64,000 nucleotides of DNA from Streptomyces flavofungini (GTDB taxonomy: Bacteria > Actinomycetota > Actinomycetes > Streptomycetales > Streptomycetaceae): the NCBI RefSeq assembly GCF_014650815.1, contig NZ_BMVR01000014.1, positions 124,001-188,000 of the forward strand. The letters run 5' to 3'. Position numbers and translations under genes: made by a program. The notes under the pieces are model-generated. The model was given only the letters and a program-made list of their open reading frames with translations. It had not been told where the DNA came from and made no database searches. Positions 7,255 through 15,707 of the stretch are shown here, piece by piece. How positions within the stretch are numbered: the stretch's first letter is position 1; every line of letters starts with the position of its first letter.

Positions 7255-8232
7255 ATGCCCCACTCCACGCCGCGCACCCGCACGGTCGGCGCCATCACCG
7301 TGGCACTGGCCGCGACGGCGACGCTGGTGGCCACCGCCCCCACCGCGTCGGCGGCGAGCACCCCGCACCTGAAGGTGCTCACGTACAACGCTTTCCTGTT
7401 CAGCAAGACGCTGTACCCGAACTGGGGCCAGGACCACCGCGCCGAGGCGATACCGGCCGCCGGGTTCTTCCGGGGCAATGACGTCGTCGTCCTCCAGGAG
7501 GCCTTCGACAACTCCTCCTCCGCCGCGCTCCAGGCGAACGCCAAGGCCGCGTACCCGCACCAGACTCCCGTCATGGGCCGGTCGAAGAGCGGCTGGGACG
7601 CCACCGGCGGCGCCTACTCCGCGACCACCCCGGAGGACGGCGGGGTGACCGTCCTCAGCAAGTGGCCGATCGTGCGCAAGGAGCAGTACGTCTACAAGGA
7701 CGCCTGCGGCGGGGACTCCTACTCCAACAAGGGCTTCGTCTACACCGTTCTGGACGTGAACGGCACCAAGGTCCACGTCGTGGGCACCCACACCCAGTCC
7801 ACCGACCCCGGGTGCGCCGCGGGCCAGGCGGCCCGGACCCGCGCCGAGCAGTTCAAGGAAATGGACGCCTTCCTCGACGCCAAGAACATCCCGGCGGACG
7901 AACAGGTCATGGTGGCGGGCGACTTCAACGTCGACCGGCACAGCGGCGAGTACGCCTCGATGCTCACCGACGCCGGGCTCGCGCCTGCGGACGCCCGCAC
8001 CGGCCACCCGTACTCCTTCGACACGCAGGACAACTCCATCGCCTCCGAGCGCTACCCGGACGACCCCCGCGAGGACCTCGACCACGTCCTGCACCGCACG
8101 GGCCACGCCCGCCCCGCCGACTGGCGCAACGACGTGGTGAAGGAGACCACCACGCCCTGGACCGTGTCGAGCTGGGGCAAGGAGTACACGTACGACAACC
8201 TGTCCGACCACTACCCGGTGATCGGCGGCTAG
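7255..8232 (+). CDS. Secreted sphingomyelin phosphodiesterase (DNase I-like fold)
   Basis: This 325-residue protein has a signal peptide at about 1-35 (VALAATATLVATAPTASA). The mature part is an endonuclease/exonuclease/phosphatase domain: LKVLTYNAFLFS, the metal ligand Glu in VVVLQEAF, GDFNVDRHSGEYASML, and terminal LSDHYPVI with the catalytic His. The order and length match secreted bacterial neutral sphingomyelinases (type C), which split sphingomyelin into ceramide and phosphocholine; Streptomyces griseocarneus has a known one. AGGGAGAA precedes ATG 7255. It is monocistronic, with a strong shared terminator. Activity on other phospholipids is possible. Confidence 0.88.
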   Translation: MPHSTPRTRTVGAITVALAATATLVATAPTASAASTPHLKVLTYNAFLFSKTLYPNWGQDHRAEAIPAAGFFRGNDVVVLQEAFDNSSSAALQANAKAAYPHQTPVMGRSKSGWDATGGAYSATTPEDGGVTVLSKWPIVRKEQYVYKDACGGDSYSNKGFVYTVLDVNGTKVHVVGTHTQSTDPGCAAGQAARTRAEQFKEMDAFLDAKNIPADEQVMVAGDFNVDRHSGEYASMLTDAGLAPADARTGHPYSFDTQDNSIASERYPDDPREDLDHVLHRTGHARPADWRNDVVKETTTPWTVSSWGKEYTYDNLSDHYPVIGG

Positions 8233-8256
8233 CAGGGCACAGCCAGGGACGACAGC

Positions 8257-8306
8257 GGGGCGGGGACGGAACGCACGGCGGGTGCCGTGCGTTCCGTCCC
8301 CGCCCC
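8257..8306. terminator. Perfect 23-bp stem bidirectional terminator
   Basis: The arm at 8257-8279 (GGGGCGGGGACGG...) and the arm at 8284-8306 (...CCGTCCCCGCCCC) are perfectly complementary over 23 bp with a GGGT tetraloop. The hairpin lies in the 100-bp gap between the convergent sphingomyelinase and FG-GAP genes and would stop transcription from both sides. Confidence 0.9.
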
Positions 8307-8332
8307 CGAGCCATCGGCCCGCGTACGCCGGA

Positions 8333-9838
8333 TCAGCGCAGCGCGCTGCCGAACAGCGCCGCGACGGACGGCGCCGCCAGGTCCTTGGGACCGAAGGCCA
8401 CGGAGTTCGTGGGGGTCAGGCCCGTGGCGGTGCCGCGCAGGGACCACAGGGCGCCCGCGTCCGCGTTCTCGTGGACGGAGGCGGCCGCGAGGTCGCTGCG
8501 GCCGTCGCCGGTGACGTCGAGCAGGGCGGTGGCCGCGCCGAACTGGTCGTTCTTCTCGGCGACCCCGGGGACGCCCGCGGTGTTCTGGTGGAAGGCCTGC
8601 GCGCCGGTGCCGGTCACGCCGCCCGCGGTGCCGCGGACGAGGACGACGGAGCCCGCGTCGGTGACGCTGCCCACGTCCTCGCCGGGGACGCCGAGGGCGA
8701 TGTCGGCGTAGCCGTCGCCCGTGACGTCGCCGACGGCGAGGGCGTCGCCGAAGCGGTCGCCCTCCTCCTCGGCGCCGGGGACGCCGGGCGTGTCCTGGTC
8801 GAAGGTCTGGACGTTGTCCTTGAGGCCGTTCGCGGAGCCGAAGGCGACCGTGACCTTGCCCTCCTCGTCATAGCCGCCGCCGGCCACCACGTCGTCGTAG
8901 TGGTCACCGTTGATGTCGCCGACGGCCAGGGCGCCGCGCGATCCGAAGGCGTCGCCCCGCGTGAAGCCCTTGGCGCTGCCGTAGAGGACCTTGTTGCCCC
9001 ACGAGCCGTCGCCGTAGTAGTCGTTGACAGCGATGTCGGCGCGGCCGTCGCCGTTGATGTCACCGACGGCCTGGGGGATGGTCGGGCCCTTCACGGAGCG
9101 GGGGCCGTCGACGCAGACGTCGGGGTTCTGGATGCAGGCCGGGCTGGGGATCTCGTCGTCGTCATAGCTCGACCACTGCGACTTCTCCATGAAGTCGAGG
9201 GTGGCGGCGGGGGTGCCGGTGCGGGTGAGCGGGCCCTTCCAGAGGTTCGCCTTCTGGCCGACCGGGTCGTCGCCGTGCGAGCCGACGCCCGCGAACAGGG
9301 CCAGGTCGGTCTTGCCGTCGCCGTCGAAGTCACCGGCCTGCGGGGCGAACCCGTAGGCGGCGATCTTCGTGCCGCCGGTGAGGCCGGACTTGGCGCCCCA
9401 CAGGACCACCGCGCCGGCGCTCCCGGCCTGGCCGCCGGAGCCGATGACCAGGTCGGTGAAGCCGTCGTGGTCGAGGTCGCCCTTGGTGAAGGTCCTGCCG
9501 AACTCCTGCTTGGTGGCGGCGGCACCGGGGACGCCGCTGGTCGAGCGGCTGATGATCTTCTTCTGGGCGGGGTCGAGGCCGTTCTTCGAGCCGTACGTCA
9601 CCGCGACGTACCCGGCCTGCTTCTTGCCGGAGACGGTGGCACCGGGGGCGCCGACCACCAGGTCGGCGAACCCGTCGCCGTTGAAGTCGTCACCGGCCTC
9701 GGCGGCGGCCTTCTTGGCGGCGGGGGTGGCGGCCTCGGCCTGGCCGTGCCCGAGGGACCAGGCGGTGAACCCGCCCGTCAGCAGGAACGTGGCGATCAGA
9801 GGTGCGGTGAGACGTACTCGACGGCTTGCTCGCGACAT
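8333..9838 (-). CDS. Secreted FG-GAP/VCBS repeat protein (integrin-like beta-propeller)
   Basis: This 501-residue protein starts at ATG 9838 with AGGAAG upstream; the 9934 extension lacks support. The signal peptide is MSRASRRVRLTAPLIATFLL... ending near AEA. Seven calcium-binding FG-GAP-type repeats follow, marked by DFNGDGFADLVVG, DLDHDGFTDLVIG, DFDGDGKTDLALF, DINGDGRADIAV, DINGDHYDDVVAG, DVTGDGYADIALG and DVTGDGRSDLAAA. Seven repeats fit one complete propeller. Such proteins are abundant in Streptomyces secretomes; roles in adhesion or binding are assumed, not shown. There is no catalytic domain. Confidence 0.9.
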   Translation of the reverse strand: MSRASRRVRLTAPLIATFLLTGGFTAWSLGHGQAEAATPAAKKAAAEAGDDFNGDGFADLVVGAPGATVSGKKQAGYVAVTYGSKNGLDPAQKKIISRSTSGVPGAAATKQEFGRTFTKGDLDHDGFTDLVIGSGGQAGSAGAVVLWGAKSGLTGGTKIAAYGFAPQAGDFDGDGKTDLALFAGVGSHGDDPVGQKANLWKGPLTRTGTPAATLDFMEKSQWSSYDDDEIPSPACIQNPDVCVDGPRSVKGPTIPQAVGDINGDGRADIAVNDYYGDGSWGNKVLYGSAKGFTRGDAFGSRGALAVGDINGDHYDDVVAGGGYDEEGKVTVAFGSANGLKDNVQTFDQDTPGVPGAEEEGDRFGDALAVGDVTGDGYADIALGVPGEDVGSVTDAGSVVLVRGTAGGVTGTGAQAFHQNTAGVPGVAEKNDQFGAATALLDVTGDGRSDLAAASVHENADAGALWSLRGTATGLTPTNSVAFGPKDLAAPSVAALFGSALR

Positions 9839-10034
9839 AGGGCTTCCTGTGGTTCCTTCGCTCGGAGGTCGACTGGGCGAATGTCCCGACGGACGGAGTC
9901 CGATGGCGGAACGTCCGGAGGAATTCACCCGCACTTCATGTCACTTGACCCTCATCGATGGCCAATGGTTGTGCTCCACGGCAGGACGCACAGCCTTCCC
10001 CCGCCGGTTTTGGGGCGCCGCGGCGGAGCGCGGC

Positions 10035-10952
10035 TCAGCCGAGCCGCCGGGCCTCCTCCTCGGAGACCGGCTCCCCGGCCGCCACCCCGTGCAGCACCTG
10101 GGCGAGCACCTCCGCGCCGCGCACGACGCGCGGGCCGGGGCGGTTGAAGTACGCCGGTCCGTCCAGGACCCAGACGCGCCCGTCGCGTACGGCGGGCAGG
10201 TCCGCCCAGCCCGGCAGCGCCTCCAGGAGCCCGCGTTCGCGCAGGGTGCGGTCCGGGCTGAAGCCGCAGGGCAGCACCAGGAGGACCTCCGGCCGGGCGG
10301 CCCGCACGGCCGCCCAGTCCATGGGTCCGGTGTGCTCGCCCGGAGCCGCGAGGAGCGGCTCGCCCCCGGCGCAGTCGATCTGCTCGGGCACCCAGTGCCC
10401 GGCGGGCCACAGCGGGTCCAGCCACTCGATCGCGACGGTACGCGGCCGGGGGCGCCCCCGCGTCAGCTCACGCACGGTCGCGAGCCGCCGCAGCAGCTCC
10501 TCCCGGCGTTCGCGCGCGACCGCGCCGACGCCCAGCAGGTCGCCGACGCGCACGAGACAGTCCAGCACGTCGTCAAGCAGCTTCGGCTCCAGGCTGAGCA
10601 CCCGCGGGCCGTCGCCCTCAAGCACCCGGACGGCGTCCCGCACGCTCGCGTACGACACCGCGCACACGTCGCACAGGTCCTGGGTGAGCACCACATCGGG
10701 GGCGAGGCGGGACAGGGCTTCGACGTCGAGGGTGTAGAGCGAGGACCCGTGGTGCGGGCCGCCGCCGACGGCCGCGGAGATCTCCCGGCTGCCGAGCGCG
10801 TCCGAGGAGAACCCGGCCGAGGTGACCACGGGCACGGCGGACACGCGGGCGGGCGGCCAGTCGCACTCGTGCGTGCGGCCCACGAGGTCCTCGATCAGGC
10901 CGAGTTCGGCGACGATGTCGGTGGCCGCGGGGAGCAGGGAGACGATGCGCAT
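10035..10952 (-). CDS. BtuF-like cobalamin-binding protein without signal peptide
   Basis: This 305-residue protein has the helical-backbone metal-receptor fold of class III periplasmic binding proteins. The N-terminus is RIVSLLPAATDIVAELG, then VGRTHECDWP, LAPDVVLTQDLCDVCAVS, and VAIEWLDPLWPAGHWVPE. This pattern is typical of cytosolic cobalamin-binding BtuF homologues (COG0614). It begins directly with the core strand and lacks a signal peptide or lipobox, so it should be intracellular. It lies 15 nt after the ECF S gene, as the last gene of the riboswitch-led operon. It may hold or traffic corrinoid after import; that role is inferred. Confidence 0.88.
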   Translation of the reverse strand: MRIVSLLPAATDIVAELGLIEDLVGRTHECDWPPARVSAVPVVTSAGFSSDALGSREISAAVGGGPHHGSSLYTLDVEALSRLAPDVVLTQDLCDVCAVSYASVRDAVRVLEGDGPRVLSLEPKLLDDVLDCLVRVGDLLGVGAVARERREELLRRLATVRELTRGRPRPRTVAIEWLDPLWPAGHWVPEQIDCAGGEPLLAAPGEHTGPMDWAAVRAARPEVLLVLPCGFSPDRTLRERGLLEALPGWADLPAVRDGRVWVLDGPAYFNRPGPRVVRGAEVLAQVLHGVAAGEPVSEEEARRLG

Positions 10953-10967
10953 GCCCCGACGGTACGT

Positions 10968-11822
10968 TCAGGGGCTGCCGGGCGCCTCGTCCACCCCGTC
11001 CGCCGCCGGGCGCGCCGCCGGTGCGAACCGCACCGGCGCCTGGAAGCGGGCCTTGCGCGCGGCGCGCCTGAAGACGGTGAGCACGGCCGGTCCCGCGAGC
11101 AGCACACAGACGAAGTTCGTGACCGCCCGGCCCGTGTCCCAGCCCAGGGACGTCGCGAGGTCGAAGGCGATGTAGCGCTGCCACTGCTCGGTGAAGGGCA
11201 GGCCGGGCAGATAGGCGATGGAGCTGTTCGGATCGAGGGAGAAGGGCCAGAAGGACAGGTTCAGGAGGAACCCGAAGAGGTAGCCGGACACGGACCCGTA
11301 CACCGCGAGCAGCAGCACTTCGAGCCGCCCGGTGGCCCGGGGCAGCAGCCCCGCGAGCATCCCCACGAAGGCACAGCCGAACATCTGGTACGGCATCCAC
11401 GGCCCGACCCCGCCCGTGATGAGCGCCGAGGCGAACAGCGAGGTGCAGCCGAGGGTGAAACCGAAGCCGGGTCCGTACACGCGTCCGGCGAGCACGAGGA
11501 TGAAGAAGACGGTCTCGATCCCGGCCGTGCCCGCGCCGAGGGGCCGGATCGCGGCGTTCACGGCGGAGAGCACGCCGAGCATCGCGAGGGCCTTGGAGTT
11601 GATGCCGCCCTCGGCGATCTCCGAGATCACCACGCACAGGACGAGGACGAGCAGCACGCCGAAGATGAGCAGCGGCGCGTACGTCGAGCCGAAGGTTCCG
11701 GGGGCGACGACGAACGGCCAGAAGAAGGCGACGACGCCGAGGAACGCGGCCATCGCGATGACGACTCCGGCGCGGGGGGTGATGCGGATCGCGGTGGTAC
11801 GGGGGTGCGCGCGCTCGCTCAC
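10968..11822 (-). CDS. ECF transporter substrate-specific (S) component
   Basis: This 284-residue membrane protein starts at GTG 11822 and overlaps the ATPase stop by GTGA. Six or so hydrophobic segments are visible, including VVIAMAAFLGVVAFFWPFVV, LLIFGVLLVLVLCVVI, VFFILVLAGRVYGPGFGFTLG and LLLAVYGSVSGYLFGFLL. The length and AAF...GVVAF start fit S components that plug into EcfT/EcfA. In this operon the cargo is most likely a cobalamin or other corrinoid, because a cobalamin riboswitch leads the operon and a BtuF-like gene follows. Specificity cannot be read from sequence alone. Confidence 0.88.
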   Translation of the reverse strand: MSERAHPRTTAIRITPRAGVVIAMAAFLGVVAFFWPFVVAPGTFGSTYAPLLIFGVLLVLVLCVVISEIAEGGINSKALAMLGVLSAVNAAIRPLGAGTAGIETVFFILVLAGRVYGPGFGFTLGCTSLFASALITGGVGPWMPYQMFGCAFVGMLAGLLPRATGRLEVLLLAVYGSVSGYLFGFLLNLSFWPFSLDPNSSIAYLPGLPFTEQWQRYIAFDLATSLGWDTGRAVTNFVCVLLAGPAVLTVFRRAARKARFQAPVRFAPAARPAADGVDEAPGSP

Positions 11823-13585
11823 CGGGCTCCCGCCTCCGCCGTCGTGAGCGCCGCCGACGCCTGTTCCACCGTCAGGTACGGCAGCGGGGCGAGGACCTTG
11901 GCCACCTGCGGCGCGAACACCGGTGAGGCCACGATCACATCGGCGGCCGGGCCGTCCGCGACGATCTCGCCCTCGGCCATCACGACCACCCGGTCGGCGG
12001 TGCGGGCGACGAACTCCACGTCGTGCGTGGACACCACGACCGCGCGCCCCTCGGCCGCCAACTCGTCCAGGATCGACGTCAGTTGGGCCTTGGCGCGGTA
12101 GTCGAGGCCGCGGGTCGGCTCGTCCAGGAGGACCACGCCGGGCGCGGCGGAGAGCTGGATCGCGAGGACCAGGGCGAGTTTCTGGCCCTCGGACAGGTCG
12201 CGGGGGTGGGTGGCGCCGTCGATGCCGGGGGCGAGGCGGTCCAGGATCGCGCGGGCCGGTGGCCCGTCCGCCACCGCCGACTCGGCCTCGGCCTGGTCGA
12301 GTTCCTGTCGCACGCTCTCCAGGTAGAGGAGGTCCGTGGGGGTCTGGGGGACGAGCCCGACGAGGCGCCGGGCCTCGGTGGCGGGTACGGCGCCCGGGTC
12401 GCGGGAGCCACCGGACTTGCCGGTCCCGGGGGCGCGGGAGTTCCCCGCCCTGCCGGTCCCCGGATCGCGGGCACCCCGGCCCGTACCGGCCGCCGCGCCC
12501 CGCGCGCCCGGCGTACCCGCCGCCCCCCACGGCACCACCCGCACCGACCCCTCCGTCCGCGTCCCCGACCCCTGCAGCGCCCACAGCAACGACGACTTCC
12601 CGGAGCCGTTGCGGCCCATCAGCGCGGTGGTCTCGCCGCCGCGCAGCTCCACGTCGGCCTCGCGGACGGCGGGCAGGGCCTGGCCCCGGTAGCGGACGCT
12701 CACGCCCCGGGCGTCGAGCAGGCGGGGCTGTCCGGCCGCCGGGGCCGGGGGCCGGGCGGCGGGGACGGGCGCCCCGGCGAGGCGGGCGCGCAACGGGGCG
12801 GCGGCGCGGCGCGCGTCGCGGACCGACAGGGGCAGCGGCGTCCAGTCGGCGCGGCGGCCCAGTTCCACCACCGGCGGGGCGATGGTGGTCGTACGGAAGA
12901 CGTCGGCGGGCGGGCCGGAGACGACGCGGCCGTCGCCCGGCAGGTGCAGTACGCGGTCGGCATACTGGACGACCCGCTCCAGGCGGTGTTCGGCGAGCAG
13001 TACGGTGACGCCGAGGTCGTGGACGAGCCGGGTGATCGCGGCGAGGACCTCCTCGGCGGCGGTCGGGTCGAGGGCGGAGGTGGGTTCGTCCAGGACCAGG
13101 ACGCGCGGGTGGGCGGTCAGGACGGACCCGATCGCGACGCGCTGCTGCTGGCCGCCGGACAGTTCGTGCAGCGCGCGGTGGCGCAGGTCGGCCAGGCCGA
13201 GCAGGTCCAGGGTCTCCTCGACGCGCTTGCGCATGGTGGCGGGCGGGACCGCCAACTGTTCCATGGCGTAGGCGAGTTCCTCCTCGACGGTGTCGGTGAC
13301 GAAGCCGTCGAGGGGGTCCTGGCCGACGACGCCGACGACGTCGGCGAGTTCCCGGGGCGGATGCCCGGCGGTGTCGCGGCCGTCCACGGTCACGGTCCCG
13401 TACAGAGTGCCGCCGGTGAAGTGCGGGACGAGGCCGTTGACCGCACCGAGGAGGGTGGACTTGCCGACGCCGGTGTGGCCGACGACGAGGCAGAGTTCGC
13501 CCTCCTCGACGGTGAGGTCGACGTCGCTGAGGACGGGTTCGACGGTGTCGTCGTACTGGACGCTGACGTGGTCGAAGGTGATCAC
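11819..13585 (-). CDS. ECF transporter fused tandem ATPase (EcfA-EcfA')
   Basis: This 588-residue protein has two ABC ATPase domains. Domain 1 has Walker A GHTGVGKST (36-44), signature LSGGQQQR (142-149) and Walker B VLVLDEP (162-168). Domain 2 has GRNGSGKSS (324-332), LSEGQ (464-468) and VVLLDEP (484-490). It energises vitamin uptake with EcfT and the S protein. GTG 13585 overlaps the EcfT stop (GTGA). Between Walker A and the Q-loop region of domain 2, residues about 354-400 form a Gly/Arg/Pro/Thr-rich insert with imperfect GTGxxGxSRxPG repeats. This is absent from normal EcfA proteins and is probably a flexible loop grown by DNA repeat expansion. Confidence 0.93.
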   Translation of the reverse strand: MITFDHVSVQYDDTVEPVLSDVDLTVEEGELCLVVGHTGVGKSTLLGAVNGLVPHFTGGTLYGTVTVDGRDTAGHPPRELADVVGVVGQDPLDGFVTDTVEEELAYAMEQLAVPPATMRKRVEETLDLLGLADLRHRALHELSGGQQQRVAIGSVLTAHPRVLVLDEPTSALDPTAAEEVLAAITRLVHDLGVTVLLAEHRLERVVQYADRVLHLPGDGRVVSGPPADVFRTTTIAPPVVELGRRADWTPLPLSVRDARRAAAPLRARLAGAPVPAARPPAPAAGQPRLLDARGVSVRYRGQALPAVREADVELRGGETTALMGRNGSGKSSLLWALQGSGTRTEGSVRVVPWGAAGTPGARGAAAGTGRGARDPGTGRAGNSRAPGTGKSGGSRDPGAVPATEARRLVGLVPQTPTDLLYLESVRQELDQAEAESAVADGPPARAILDRLAPGIDGATHPRDLSEGQKLALVLAIQLSAAPGVVLLDEPTRGLDYRAKAQLTSILDELAAEGRAVVVSTHDVEFVARTADRVVVMAEGEIVADGPAADVIVASPVFAPQVAKVLAPLPYLTVEQASAALTTAEAGAR

Positions 13586-14781
13586 TTGGCGGTGGCTTTC
13601 TCGGTTCGCCGGGCGGGGACGCGCGGGGCGGCCTGCGGGGCGGTGGTGGGCAGCGGCGGGGGCGCGAGGAATCCGGCGGCGCCCGCGAGGAGGATCGCGA
13701 CGGCGGGGACCAACGGGAGCGTGGGCCAGCTCAACGGGTAGAGGGACGGGTTGAGTTCGGCCGCGTCGAAGCCCACGTTGGTGAACAGGAGCACGGCGGA
13801 CAGCACGCCGCAGCCCGCCACGGCCCACTCCTCGAACCACCACGGGTCGGGCCGGTACGCGGTCCGGGTGACGCGCCGCCCGCCGAGCCGCAGCCCCGCC
13901 ACGCACAGCAGCGCCCCGGCCCCGAGCGCGGGCAGCCCGAGGAACGTGGGCGTGGAGGCGTCGAGCAGTCCGTACGCACCGGCGCAGAGGCCGCACATGC
14001 CGAGCAGCATCAGCGCGCCGGTCAGCCGCCGGGAGGCCTTCGTGGCGCTCCCGGCCCGGCCGTAGCCGCGCGAGTCCATGGCGGCGGCGAGGCGCAGCGA
14101 GCGTTCCAGGGCGTCCTCCAGTACCGGGACGACGATGCCGCGCAGGGCCCGCAGCCCCTTGCTCCGGCCCGCGCGCAGCCGCCGGGCGCGGTGCACGCGC
14201 TGCACGCTCTGCACGAGTTGCGGGGCGACGCTGATCGACACGGTGACGGCGACCCCGAGTTCGTACAGCGCGCCGGGCAGGACGCGCAGGGCGCGCTTGG
14301 GGTTGGCGAGGGTGTTCGCGGCGCCGATGCAGCACAGCATGCAGGCGAGCCGCAGCCCGTCGACGGCGGCCGACAGCACGGCCTCCAGCGAGACGGGGCC
14401 GCCGAGTTGGATGCCCGCGTACCAGTCGGGGGTGGGGATGTGCGGCAGGGAGAACAGGAAGTGGTCATGGGGGGTGATGCCGGTGGCGAAGACCGCCCGG
14501 AACAGGACGCGGATCGCGACGACGGTGAGCGCGAGGTACAGGTAGTACTTGAAGCCGCGCGCCCAGGGCGCCTCGGTGCGGCGCATGCCGATGACGTAGC
14601 CGAGGACGGCGAGGACGAGCAACAGCAGCAGCGGGTTGTTGGTGCGGCTGACGGCGGTGGCGAGGGCGAGCGCCCACACCCACCAGGCCAGCGGGTGCAG
14701 GGTGCGCGGCAGTCGGCGCTCGTCCGCGCCCGGCAGGACACCGGACACGGACGGCCGTGCTGCGGCGGTACGGTGCGGCAC
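13582..14781 (-). CDS. ecfT: ECF transporter transmembrane coupling protein EcfT
   Basis: This 399-residue protein has hydrophobic segments throughout and the EcfT coupling-helix signature. The ARG-type motif appears as AAAMDSRGYGRAG, preceded by LEDALERSLRLAAAM, which contacts the ATPases. The early segment HPLAWWVWALALATAV is the usual first helix. It is longer than many EcfT proteins (about 260 residues) because of two extra C-terminal hydrophobic pairs. GTG 14781 lies 2 nt after the preceding stop, with GGAG about 9 nt upstream. It forms an operon with S, A-A' and the surface proteins. Confidence 0.9.
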   Translation of the reverse strand: MPHRTAAARPSVSGVLPGADERRLPRTLHPLAWWVWALALATAVSRTNNPLLLLLVLAVLGYVIGMRRTEAPWARGFKYYLYLALTVVAIRVLFRAVFATGITPHDHFLFSLPHIPTPDWYAGIQLGGPVSLEAVLSAAVDGLRLACMLCCIGAANTLANPKRALRVLPGALYELGVAVTVSISVAPQLVQSVQRVHRARRLRAGRSKGLRALRGIVVPVLEDALERSLRLAAAMDSRGYGRAGSATKASRRLTGALMLLGMCGLCAGAYGLLDASTPTFLGLPALGAGALLCVAGLRLGGRRVTRTAYRPDPWWFEEWAVAGCGVLSAVLLFTNVGFDAAELNPSLYPLSWPTLPLVPAVAILLAGAAGFLAPPPLPTTAPQAAPRVPARRTEKATAK

Positions 14782-14783
14782 CC

Positions 14784-15707
14784 CTACTCCGTACGGCGGC
14801 GGCGCCTGGCCGCGTACGCGCCGGCGCCGCCGACCAGCAGGACCAGGGCGCCGGTGAGGGCGGCCGGTACGTACGAGCCCGTGTCGTGGGCGGCGTCGGC
14901 GGCCGGGGCGGCGTTGACGACCTTGGCGGACGGACCGGGTGCGGCCTTGGCCTCGCCCGCGCCGGAACTCGCGGCGGGCGAGGGCTTCTTGGTGGCGGAA
15001 GGCGACGGTGACGTGCTGTGTCTCGGCTTCGGCTCCGCCTTCGGCTTCTTCGGCTTGGGCGCGGGCTTCTCCGTCACGGGCCGTTCGGGGGCGGGTCCGG
15101 TGTCGACGCCGGGCGGCAGCGGCTTCGCGGTCTTCGTCTCCTGCGGGGTGCGGGCCTTGCCGCCGGTGGGGCGGGTGTTGCGGGCGCGCAGTTGGTCGGG
15201 GCTGACCGTGGGGCGGCCCTTGGTGCCCTCGATGTTGGTGCCGCCGAAGATCCACAGGTCGACGCTGCCCGGCTTGGGTTTGTAGAGCATGGCGCCGAGC
15301 TGGCTGTACTGCCAGGTGTTCGAGCCCGCGTCGGCGTGCCAGTACGACCAGTAGGCGGTGGCGGGCGGGGTGAGGACGCAGTCGTCCTGGGCGGGCGTCG
15401 GGAACTGCTTGCCGCCCTTGTAGCCGCTGTAGCCGATGCGGCAGATGAACGCGGGGCCGTCGTGGCCGGTGCCGGTGGTGCGCCAGCCGCCCTGGTTGAG
15501 CAGTTCGTAGCCGGTGGTGGGCGTGGTGCCGCAGGAGCGCAGGATCGGCCCGCCCCAGTCGCTGAAGTCGACGGCGAGCACCGCACCCGACCTGGTGGTG
15601 CACTGCCCGATGGGCCGGGGTGCGGCGGCGGCCTGCCCGGTGGTGGCGGCGAGCGCGCCCATGGCCAGGGCGAGGGCGCCCGCCGCGCTCAGGAGGCGGC
15701 GGATCAC
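14784..15707 (-). CDS. Secreted membrane-anchored beta-domain (DUF4430-like) protein of corrinoid operon
   Basis: This 307-residue protein has a signal peptide at about 1-29 (LLSAAGALALAMGALAATTGQAAA). Residues about 33-170 are nearly the same module as the N-terminus of the next gene upstream: VDFSDWGGPILRSCGTT, TGYELLNQGGW, GPAFICRIG, YWSYWHAD, SVDLWIFG. That layout resembles the DUF4430/transcobalamin C-terminal beta domain. A Pro/Lys/Ser-rich stalk (about 180-265) follows, then a C-terminal membrane helix and an Arg tail; no LAXTG is seen. The GTG start overlaps the preceding stop. I infer a surface corrinoid-binding partner that feeds the ECF transporter. Confidence 0.82.
   Translation of the reverse strand: MIRRLLSAAGALALAMGALAATTGQAAAAPRPIGQCTTRSGAVLAVDFSDWGGPILRSCGTTPTTGYELLNQGGWRTTGTGHDGPAFICRIGYSGYKGGKQFPTPAQDDCVLTPPATAYWSYWHADAGSNTWQYSQLGAMLYKPKPGSVDLWIFGGTNIEGTKGRPTVSPDQLRARNTRPTGGKARTPQETKTAKPLPPGVDTGPAPERPVTEKPAPKPKKPKAEPKPRHSTSPSPSATKKPSPAASSGAGEAKAAPGPSAKVVNAAPAADAAHDTGSYVPAALTGALVLLVGGAGAYAARRRRRTE

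Noticed and set aside
9369..12101. Long plus-strand frame (about 910 codons)
   Set aside because: It is antisense to the FG-GAP, BtuF-like, ECF S and ATPase genes, and its composition is Arg/Ala/Gly filler typical of shadow frames.
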